This document shows, in pieces, positions 58,127 to 64,000 of a DNA stretch of 64,000 nucleotides. A model generated the notes under the pieces. It did no database searches, was not told the DNA's origin, and saw only the letters and a program-made list of their open reading frames with translations. The position numbers and the translations under genes are program-made. Source of the stretch: Denitrobaculum tricleocarpae (GTDB lineage Bacteria > Pseudomonadota > Alphaproteobacteria > Kiloniellales > Kiloniellaceae); NCBI RefSeq assembly GCF_007004665.1, contig NZ_ML660058.1, positions 62,001-126,000 on the forward strand. Direction: 5' to 3'. Numbering within the stretch: the first letter of the stretch is position 1; every line of letters starts with the position of its first letter.

Positions 58127-59113
58127 TCATATCTGAAAGGGCGCTTTGCTTTTGCTGCTGTCCAGCTTCAGCACATCAAGGGTTTCGAATATGGCCCAGA
58201 AACGGATCAGGGCCGCCTCCAGGCGGCGGGGGTCGTCGGCAGGCCAGGTGGGATCCGTGACCTCGGCAGCGTTTTCCGTCAGATCAAGCGACATCAGCAT
58301 GGTCGAACCGGTGAAGGCGAATTGGATATCGAACCCCAGCCTCTGTTCCAAAGCCAGCAGCTGCCCGCGCAGGACCGGCGTGACGATGGAGCGGGCCTCA
58401 TCTTCATCGGTCGCATAGATTTCGAAGCTCTGCTCGAAGGTCCAATCGCCAAGCTCGACCCGCTCGGGCGGCGTTTGAAAGCCCTGCGAAACTGCGTGCA
58501 GATGCCTGTCATTCTTCAGGATGAGCGTCTGACCCCTGAAACGCCGCGAGAGTTCGAATACCGAAAGCAGGCCGTTGAAGACCACCGATGGCTGTCCTTC
58601 GCCGTTCTCCTTGAGCAATGCATCGGTTTGCAGAAAGACGATGTCCTTGTAGGACCCCGCCAACTGGTTTTCGTAGCGGGATGTGCTGAAGCCGCCGACC
58701 AGGCCAAAGCTGGCAAAGTTCTTTGCCTTCGACTGCATGGGCGCGAGCGCATAGGAAATACCGGCGGCATCGCACAGGGGTTTGTATATCTCCTGGCGCA
58801 TGGCCAGGGTCATGTCCGGCCGTGGCCGTTTGCTCAGCGCCCACTGCGCGCCGCCACCGGCCAGTGCGCCCAGAAGCACGCCGTTCACCGTACCGATTGC
58901 CAGATAGGCCAGACTGCCGACCACCAGGGCAATCGCGAGAGAAGCGATCCAGGTCAACTCGTCGCTGCGTTTGCGTGCCTGATGCTTCTTGACCAGCTCG
59001 ATCAGGCGCGGCGCGATGCCCTCGTTGTAGATGGTCGCGGCGGTTTTCGTGGCCAGCGGGACGCCGGAATGCGCCGTCGCGGGTTGGTCGGAAAGAGCGG
59101 CCTTATCGTTCAA
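58127..59113 (-). CDS. DUF3137 membrane protein (copy A)
   Basis: A 328-residue DUF3137 protein. After a 50-residue soluble head come two membrane segments (about 53-71 and 76-92), then a long soluble domain (about 105-325). DUF3137 proteins usually accompany LemA, as here. The start codon is TTG at 59111-59113, overlapping the stop of the upstream gene (TTGA). Its N-terminal 37 residues are nearly repeated in the broken copy at 60072-60266. Confidence 0.85.
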   Translation of the reverse strand: MNDKAALSDQPATAHSGVPLATKTAATIYNEGIAPRLIELVKKHQARKRSDELTWIASLAIALVVGSLAYLAIGTVNGVLLGALAGGGAQWALSKRPRPDMTLAMRQEIYKPLCDAAGISYALAPMQSKAKNFASFGLVGGFSTSRYENQLAGSYKDIVFLQTDALLKENGEGQPSVVFNGLLSVFELSRRFRGQTLILKNDRHLHAVSQGFQTPPERVELGDWTFEQSFEIYATDEDEARSIVTPVLRGQLLALEQRLGFDIQFAFTGSTMLMSLDLTENAAEVTDPTWPADDPRRLEAALIRFWAIFETLDVLKLDSSKSKAPFQI

Positions 59114-59172
59114 AGCTTTGTCTCTGCGTTGAGGCGGAGGGTTTCGACCACATCGAAGATCATGGTCAGGTC
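59000..59172. repeat. Duplicated junction, arm 1 (pairs with 60153-60325)
   Basis: Covers the end of one DUF3137 gene and the start of the next. The last 71 bp (59102-59172) are identical to 60255-60325; the rest is about 90% similar. The constant offset of 1153 bp marks a tandem duplication or conversion. Confidence 0.85.
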
Positions 59173-60054
59173 AATAACGAATTCCCGCAAACGCTTTTTG
59201 TCCGCCAGTGGTGCATCCAGCCCGCCGATGCTAAAGGCGTCACGGTTACGATCGATTGACATAAGCAACGAGTTGCGGTCAAAGGCAAGACGAACCTTTG
59301 CCGCCAGTTGCTCTTCCAGCTCGAGAAGCCGGTCAGTGAATGCGCGGGGCAGCAGATCGCGTGCCTCGATCTCGTCGTTCGAGTAGACTTCGTGTGCACG
59401 CTCGAATTCGAGGTCTTCCAGGCGCACGCGTTCCAGTTTGTTGCCGCCGTGGCCCAAAAAATTGCCCACAAGGCCGCCATCCCGAAGCACCAGGGTACGT
59501 CCGTGGAAGCTTTTGCTCATATCAAAAGAGACAAGAAGACCGTGAAAGACCGTCTGCATGCTTTCGATACCCCTGTATCGGAGATGGGCGCCGAGCAGAG
59601 AAAAATTGAGACCCTTGTATCTGCCCGACACCTCACCTTCGAACCGGCGGTGATTGCAACTGCCGGCCAACCCGAGTTTTTGAAAGTATCCGACGTCGGA
59701 GCCATTGGGTTGCAGTTGGTAAGTAAAGCCAAGCGCATCGCAAAGCGGAACAAAGACGTCCTGCCTGACGCTGTCGGTAAAGCGTTTTACTGGTCTTGCA
59801 ATGCGTAACCAGTAGCTGACAGCACTCGTGGGTACAGCTAAGAGAAGGGCGTCAACGGAATGGGTGATGAGGAATGCGACGAGAGCGGCCGCGGCCCCTT
59901 CGGCCAAAACCAGAGTCCAATTCCTACGCTTTTTCTGTGCGAGCGCGATCCGTTCGTGATCGCGGGCCTCTAAACCTGGTGCGATCTTTTCTTCGAAAAC
60001 TGTCTCGAACCTGTCCAGCAATGACCCTGTGCGGGCTGTCGATGGCAAGTGCAT
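59110..60054 (-). CDS. DUF3137 membrane protein (copy B1)
   Basis: A 314-residue DUF3137 protein, clearly a paralogue of copy B2 (60263-61207): both begin MxLPS...SLL(D/E)RFE, share FEEKIAP, and end TMIFDVVETLRLNAETKL. It has two membrane segments at about 45-85 and a long soluble domain. ATG at 60054 is chosen because it aligns with the B2 start; a TTG at 60075 would overlap the stop of the remnant. Confidence 0.83.
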   Translation of the reverse strand: MHLPSTARTGSLLDRFETVFEEKIAPGLEARDHERIALAQKKRRNWTLVLAEGAAAALVAFLITHSVDALLLAVPTSAVSYWLRIARPVKRFTDSVRQDVFVPLCDALGFTYQLQPNGSDVGYFQKLGLAGSCNHRRFEGEVSGRYKGLNFSLLGAHLRYRGIESMQTVFHGLLVSFDMSKSFHGRTLVLRDGGLVGNFLGHGGNKLERVRLEDLEFERAHEVYSNDEIEARDLLPRAFTDRLLELEEQLAAKVRLAFDRNSLLMSIDRNRDAFSIGGLDAPLADKKRLREFVIDLTMIFDVVETLRLNAETKL

Positions 60055-60071
60055 ATTTCCACCATCACTTT

Positions 60072-60266
60072 TCAAGATGTCGCTAGCGTTCCGAAAATAC
60101 GCTTTGATTGGTAAGCAAAGTTTAACGAAATTGCTTGTAACGGAGAGTGCGTGATCAGGCGCGGCGCGATGCCATCGTTACAGGTAGTCGCGGCGATTTT
60201 TATGGCCAGGGGGACGCCGGAATGTGCCGTTGCGGGTTGGTCGGAAAGAGCGGACTTATCGTTCAA
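60072..60266 (-). pseudogene. Decayed DUF3137 copy (A' remnant)
   Basis: A 64-codon frame starting with TTG. Its first 37 codons (MNDKSALSDQPATAHSGVPL, then ...GIAPRLI) match the start of copy A, then the frame runs into unrelated sequence after 60153. The rest of copy A, about 290 codons, is missing. It starts with the same TTGA overlap seen for copy A, so it is the second copy of A after a B-A duplication, now broken by deletion or insertion. Confidence 0.8.
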
Positions 60267-60325
60267 AGCTTTGTCTCTGCGTTGAGGCGGAGGGTTTCGA
60301 CCACATCGAAGATCATGGTCAGGTC
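60153..60325. repeat. Duplicated junction, arm 2 (pairs with 59000-59172)
   Basis: The partner of arm 1. It ends abruptly at 60153, which is the breakpoint of the remnant: left of it the sequence is unique and AT-rich. Confidence 0.83.
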
Positions 60326-61207
60326 CTTGACGATTCCCAGCAGCCGCCTTTTGTCCGACAGGGGCGTTTCCAGTTTTCCGATGTTAAAGGCGTCGCGACT
60401 CAGTTCGATGGACATAAGCAGCGAGTTGCGGTCAAAAGCAAGGCGGACCTTCGAATTCAATTGCCGCTCCAGGTCCAGAAGGCGGTCCATGAAGGCCGGG
60501 GTCAGCAGATAGCGCGCCTCAACCTGATCGCTCGAATAGACTTCATAGGCCCGCTCGAACCTGGGATCTTCCAATCGCACGCGTTCCAGCTTGTTGCCGA
60601 TGCCGCCGAGAAAATTACCCAGCATGCCGCCGTCCCGCAGCACCAGCGTGCGTCCCCGAAAGCTCTTTGTCATCTCGAAGGCTGCGAGCAAGCCATGAAA
60701 GACCGTGCGGGAATTGTCTTTGTCGACGTCCTTGAGGTGTGCATCGACAAGCGAGAAATCGAGATCGTCATAGCGGCCTGAGACTTCGTCTTCGAACCTG
60801 CTGCGATTAAAGCCGCCGACCAGTCTGAGCTCGGTGAAATAGCGGGCGTTCGAACCATCCGGTCGCAGGCGGTAGGTAAAGCCGAGAGCGTCGCAAAGCG
60901 GAATGAAGATCTCCTGCTTTATGCTGTCGGTCAGACGTTTGGTCGGCCTGGCAATCAGCAGCCAATAGACGCCTGCGCCCACGGGCAGGGCCATGAAGAC
61001 CGAATCAACGTCGCGGGTGAGAAAAAACATGATGGAGGTCGCCGCGGCGCTCGCCGCGATGATCACTGCCCAGTTGCGGCCCTTGTTGCGTGTCAGAGCG
61101 ACACGCTCGTGATCACGGGCCTGCAGACGCGGGGCGATCTTTTCTTCGAAAACCGCTTCGAACCGCTCCAGCAGCGAGCGCGTGTGTGTCGGTGAAGGCA
61201 AGTCCAT
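60263..61207 (-). CDS. DUF3137 membrane protein (copy B2)
   Basis: A 314-residue DUF3137 protein, the intact partner of copy B1 with the same length and end. Two membrane segments lie at about 45-62 and 68-86, followed by the large soluble domain. Start at 61207 (MDLPSPTHTRSLLERFE), 12 bases after the lemA-like stop. The final 71-bp stretch over its stop and the next start is identical to the copy B1/A junction. Confidence 0.85.
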   Translation of the reverse strand: MDLPSPTHTRSLLERFEAVFEEKIAPRLQARDHERVALTRNKGRNWAVIIAASAAATSIMFFLTRDVDSVFMALPVGAGVYWLLIARPTKRLTDSIKQEIFIPLCDALGFTYRLRPDGSNARYFTELRLVGGFNRSRFEDEVSGRYDDLDFSLVDAHLKDVDKDNSRTVFHGLLAAFEMTKSFRGRTLVLRDGGMLGNFLGGIGNKLERVRLEDPRFERAYEVYSSDQVEARYLLTPAFMDRLLDLERQLNSKVRLAFDRNSLLMSIELSRDAFNIGKLETPLSDKRRLLGIVKDLTMIFDVVETLRLNAETKL

Positions 61208-61219
61208 CGTCTTCCCCGA

Positions 61220-61798
61220 TCACTTCAGATAGTCGTCGACATTCACGGCCGCGCGGTGGCTAGTGTCTTCCATCTCCCAGAAGGGCATGGGCTTTACCTT
61301 CGCCCAGCCCGCAATCATGCTGCCGGGAAAAATCTCGACAGCGTTGTTCAAATCGGTCACGGCGGCGTTGTAAAACCGCCGTGCGGCCGAAATGTGGGCC
61401 TCGGCTTCCGTGAAGGTGTCCTGAGCTTTTGTGATGGTTTCCGCAGACCGAAGCTCCGGGTAGTTTTCAGCGACTGCGAAGAAACGGGCCATGCCGCTTT
61501 GCAGCTCCTGGCCGGCGGTCAGATGGGCTTGAACGGCTGCCGGGTCGCTCGGGTCGTAACCGGCATCAACGCGCGCGCGCAAGGCCGTCAGACCTTCCAG
61601 CAGATCTTTTTCATGGGTCATGAAACGGCCGGCAAGCTTCAGGATGTTGGGCAGCAGATCGTGCCGCTTCTTGAGTTGGACATCGATCGACGAGAGGGCT
61701 TCGCGCGCTGCGTTTCGGCGGCTGATGAGTTTCGCATACCAGATATAGAGGATCACGCCGGGTACGACGATGATCAACAACAGCGTTCCCAATTCCAT
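61220..61798 (-). CDS. LemA family protein
   Basis: A 192-residue LemA protein: an N-terminal membrane anchor (LLLIIVVPGVILYIWYAKLI) followed by a long helical domain with the conserved RRNAAREALSSIDVQLKKRHDLLPN. LemA proteins are membrane-anchored, of unclear function, and typically encoded with DUF3137 or TPM-domain proteins. It is the first gene of this cluster. Confidence 0.9.
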   Translation of the reverse strand: MELGTLLLIIVVPGVILYIWYAKLISRRNAAREALSSIDVQLKKRHDLLPNILKLAGRFMTHEKDLLEGLTALRARVDAGYDPSDPAAVQAHLTAGQELQSGMARFFAVAENYPELRSAETITKAQDTFTEAEAHISAARRFYNAAVTDLNNAVEIFPGSMIAGWAKVKPMPFWEMEDTSHRAAVNVDDYLK

Positions 61799-62077
61799 CC
61801 CGTCACTCCCCCCGAGGGTTTAGGATTCGTTGAAGATCCAAATACACAGGTATCATTCTTAGTGGAGCCGCTACCAGTTTTCGAGATCTATTTCGCGATC
61901 AGAACATAAGCCGGGAATGGTAAATAAAGGTTAAGCATGTTCTACGTTGCGAAGGTTGGCGCCGTCGAAGGCAATGCGAATGATCGCATGGCGATCCTCC
62001 AGGCTTTTGAGCGGGGCTTTACGGATGCACAACCTGAACGGTGCCGGCAGGGGGGCATCGCCGATGTGGCCCGGACG
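61799..62077. other. Spacer upstream of the LemA cluster
   Basis: About 280 bases. It contains the promoter of the minus-strand LemA gene. No palindrome of HutC type and no hairpin was found. The plus-strand frame starting at 61937 is a shadow of hutC. Confidence 0.45.
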
Positions 62078-62800
62078 TCAGCTGCTGAAGCGGCCCCAAA
62101 GCTGGAAGCGGTCGCCCGGATGGACAAGCCGGGCATAGGTGACCGACTTATCTCCCGACCAGGTCCGGCGCTTGAGCAGCAGACAGGGCGCCTGCGGGCT
62201 GATCGAGAGCAGCCGCGCGGTTTCCGGGTCCGGTTGGATCGCCTGAATCACATGCTCCGCCTCACTCAAGGGCGCGGCCTTCATAAGGTATTCGTAGGGC
62301 GTGATGCTCCTGAAATTCTGGCTCAGGTAGTCGGGCGCAGCTGCGGGGTTCACAAAGCGGTCTTCGAGCTGCACCGGCTGTTCATTCTCGAAGTGAAGGA
62401 TGAGCGAGTGAAAAATCTCGGTGCCTTCTTCGAGGCCCAGCAAACCGGCCTCCACGCTGCCCGCGGTTTCTGCCCGCAAGAAATAGATCTCGGAAGAGTA
62501 ATGGTGACCACGCTCGCGAATCTCGTCCGCGATGTTGCGGATCTCCAGCACGGCGGATTGCGGGCGGCTTTCGGCGACAAAGGTTCCGGCCCCCTGGGTG
62601 CGGGTCAGCCAGCCCTCGGCGGTAAGTTCGCGCAGCGCCCGGTTGACGGTCATGCGCGAGAAGCCGAGCGAACGGGTCAGCTCATTTTCCGAAGGAACGC
62701 GGGCACCCTCGGGCCAATCGCCTTTCAGGAGGCGGTCCAGAATATGATCTTTGACCTGCTGGTAGGCAGGCGCATTGTTTTGGCCTTGCGGAAGGGTCAT
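62078..62800 (-). CDS. hutC: Histidine utilisation repressor HutC (GntR/UTRA)
   Basis: A 240-residue GntR-type regulator. The winged helix at about 8-75 includes VPSENELTRSLGFSRMTVNRALRELTAEGWLTRTQGAGTFV, and the C-terminal UTRA domain (about 95-235) binds the effector, urocanate in known HutC. It is divergent from the hutG-like gene. A palindrome of the HutC type lies 97 bases upstream, so it probably represses itself as well. Confidence 0.92.
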   Translation of the reverse strand: MTLPQGQNNAPAYQQVKDHILDRLLKGDWPEGARVPSENELTRSLGFSRMTVNRALRELTAEGWLTRTQGAGTFVAESRPQSAVLEIRNIADEIRERGHHYSSEIYFLRAETAGSVEAGLLGLEEGTEIFHSLILHFENEQPVQLEDRFVNPAAAPDYLSQNFRSITPYEYLMKAAPLSEAEHVIQAIQPDPETARLLSISPQAPCLLLKRRTWSGDKSVTYARLVHPGDRFQLWGRFSS

Positions 62801-62896
62801 GCGGTCCTGTCCAGTCTCTGCAAGACGTTCACACAGGTTGCAGGGCGGGCGGATTTCATCTTAACGTTATCCCAAGGTCCAAAGAGCGATACTCAG

Positions 62897-62912
62897 GCTT
62901 GTATAGACAAGC
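62897..62912. promoter_or_regulatory. HutC-type operator between hutC and hutG
   Basis: A 16-bp palindrome, GCTTGTATAGACAAGC, with one mismatch in the middle. The core differs by one base from the other three sites. It lies 97 bases from hutC and 58 from hutG, so it can serve both. Confidence 0.75.
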
Positions 62913-62969
62913 TTGCGCCCTCTGGCCAGCATGGCTTGCCTTGGAAGCGAGTAAGAAACCGGAAGTTCA

Positions 62970-63764
62970 ATGGAGCCCTTCGTCTTTAAATCCGGGACCG
63001 CACCGGTTCTTTTGTCGATGCCGCACAGTGGTGTGTTCATTCCGCCTAAACAGCAGGCGCGCATGACTCCCGCTGCGTTGGACGTACCGGATACGGATTG
63101 GCATCTGCCCCAGCTCTATGACTTTCTGGAGGACCTGGGAATCGGCGCGATTCGCGCGACCCATTCGCGCTATGTAATCGACCTGAACCGCGACCCCGGT
63201 GGTCAGCCGCTCTATCCCGGGGCTAACAATACCGAGCTTTGCCCGACCACCAGCTTCTCGGAAGCCCCGCTCTACCGGACGGGCGAACAGCCTGACGAGG
63301 CGGAGATCGAGGCGCGCAGAGCAAAGGTCTGGCAGCCCTATCATGACAAGATTGCCAGCGAACTCGCGGCCATTCGGGAGAAGCACGGGGTTGCCGTTCT
63401 CTGGGATGCGCACTCGATCCGCAGCGAAGTACCGCGCTTTTTCGACGGGCGGCTAACCGATCTCAATCTGGGCAGTGGCGGAGGCGTAACCGCGGCGCCT
63501 GAGCTGCTGAACCGGCTTGGCGAGATTGCCAAGGTGACGGCAGATTACAGTTTTGTCATCGACGGACGTTTCAAGGGTGGCTACATCACGCGCCACTATG
63601 GCGATCCGGCGAACAACATACATGCCATTCAGCTTGAGCAGTCCTGGGCGACTTACATGAACGAGGACCCGCCTTTCGGCTTCCGCGAGGACCTGGCGAC
63701 CGGTGTGCGGCCCGTCCTGCGGCGCTTTTTGGAGTCGGTCGCCGCCTGGGCGCGGGACGCTTAG
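62970..63764 (+). CDS. hutG: N-formylglutamate amidohydrolase (HutG-like)
   Basis: A 264-residue N-formylglutamate deformylase, the last step of one histidine pathway, giving formate and glutamate. The motifs SMPHSGVFIPPK, GQPLYPGANNTELCPTTSF and WDAHSIRSEVPRFFDGRL, with metal-binding residues, are typical. The start follows CGGAAG. It is under the same kind of operator as hutC. This route also needs formiminoglutamate deiminase (HutF), which is not in the window. Confidence 0.9.
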   Translation: MEPFVFKSGTAPVLLSMPHSGVFIPPKQQARMTPAALDVPDTDWHLPQLYDFLEDLGIGAIRATHSRYVIDLNRDPGGQPLYPGANNTELCPTTSFSEAPLYRTGEQPDEAEIEARRAKVWQPYHDKIASELAAIREKHGVAVLWDAHSIRSEVPRFFDGRLTDLNLGSGGGVTAAPELLNRLGEIAKVTADYSFVIDGRFKGGYITRHYGDPANNIHAIQLEQSWATYMNEDPPFGFREDLATGVRPVLRRFLESVAAWARDA

Positions 63765-63770
63765 AGCCCA

Positions 63771-64000
63771 TTAGTTCCGAATGTGATGCAGATCGGTGAA
63801 GCGGCTGCGGAACGCGGTGACATCTGCCGCGACCCGGGCCGGATCTTCCTCTGATAGCCCGCGCGCGATCAGTCCCGCCAGTTCGGGCATGTCTTTTGCG
63901 GTCATTCCCCAGCGCACGATTTCCGGCGTGCCGATGCGCAAGCCATTCATGTCATCGGTAACCGGTTCGATCGGCAAGCCGATGCCGCAGGTCAGGATAT
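63771..64000 (-). CDS. glyA: Serine hydroxymethyltransferase, C-terminal end (partial)
   Basis: The last 76 codons of GlyA, which runs off the right edge. The residues CGIGLPIEPVTDDMNGLRIG and then TPEIVRWGMTAKDMPELA, with the end LHHIRN, are clear GlyA sequence. Convergent with hutG, 6 bases apart. GlyA links serine and glycine and so fits the one-carbon side of betaine and histidine breakdown. Confidence 0.88.
   Translation of the reverse strand, partial: ILTCGIGLPIEPVTDDMNGLRIGTPEIVRWGMTAKDMPELAGLIARGLSEEDPARVAADVTAFRSRFTDLHHIRN

Noticed and set aside
61937-62989. A 350-codon plus-strand frame over hutC
   Set aside because: It is the antisense shadow of hutC, which has clear GntR and UTRA domains; the plus-strand product has no recognisable fold.

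Overview
The window looks like chromosomal DNA of a GC-rich alphaproteobacterium, probably Rhodospirillales or a neighbouring order. The gene content, the fused CysNC, the choXWV/betIBA arrangement, the DUF1194, DUF1007/NicO and PAS_5 families and the many GTG/TTG starts all fit this. No rRNA, tRNA, CRISPR array, phage gene or intact insertion sequence was seen. The window holds metabolism, transport and chemotaxis genes in short operons on both strands.

Layout. 0-10 kb: a membrane protein, sulfate activation (cysD, cysNC), a ferredoxin/flavodoxin NADP+ reductase, a MarR regulator, histidine ammonia-lyase (hutH), a YcgN/YkgJ-like Cys-cluster protein overlapping an Fe-S protein, and a GMP-synthase-like amidotransferase. 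10-18 kb: secreted proteins, a GcvA-like LysR regulator, a vWA (DUF1194) protein, a NicO metal transporter with its DUF1007 partner, and a PhoX phosphatase behind a good Pho box. 18-26 kb: an SDR, a PAS_5 protein, a lipid-modification operon (FAD oxidoreductase, DUF1365, CFAS-like methyltransferase), a fasciclin protein and pseudouridine-5'-phosphate glycosidase. 26-38 kb: the choline/betaine block (betA, betB, betI divergent from choX, choW, choV) with a BetI-like operator between them, an oxidoreductase remnant, a HAD hydrolase, a P460-type cytochrome and betaine-homocysteine methyltransferase. 38-47 kb: two chemoreceptors, a 33-residue membrane protein, then an AraC regulator divergent from nitrilase and aldoxime dehydratase. 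47-55 kb: hutU, an unknown gene and a five-gene branched-chain-type ABC transporter. 55-62 kb: a third chemoreceptor and a LemA/DUF3137 cluster with a tandem duplication, a decayed copy and a nitrilase-like enzyme at its end. 62-64 kb: hutC divergent from hutG, then the 3' end of glyA.

How the genes work together. The clearest regulatory theme is a scattered histidine-utilisation regulon. Near-identical palindromes with the core TTGTATATACAA lie before hutH, hutU and the ABC transporter operon, and a variant lies between hutC and hutG. This suggests that the HutC encoded here controls all of them and that the transporter brings in histidine, urocanate or a related compound. hutI and hutF are not in the window. 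The second theme is choline: uptake by ChoXWV, oxidation to betaine by BetA/BetB, methyl transfer to homocysteine by the BHMT-like enzyme, with BetI as likely repressor.

The least explained parts are the LemA/DUF3137/nitrilase-like cluster, the 199-residue protein beside hutU, a 21-nt direct repeat at the ends of hutU and livF (with a weaker copy at betI), and a repeated operator-like element at 5382-5424.
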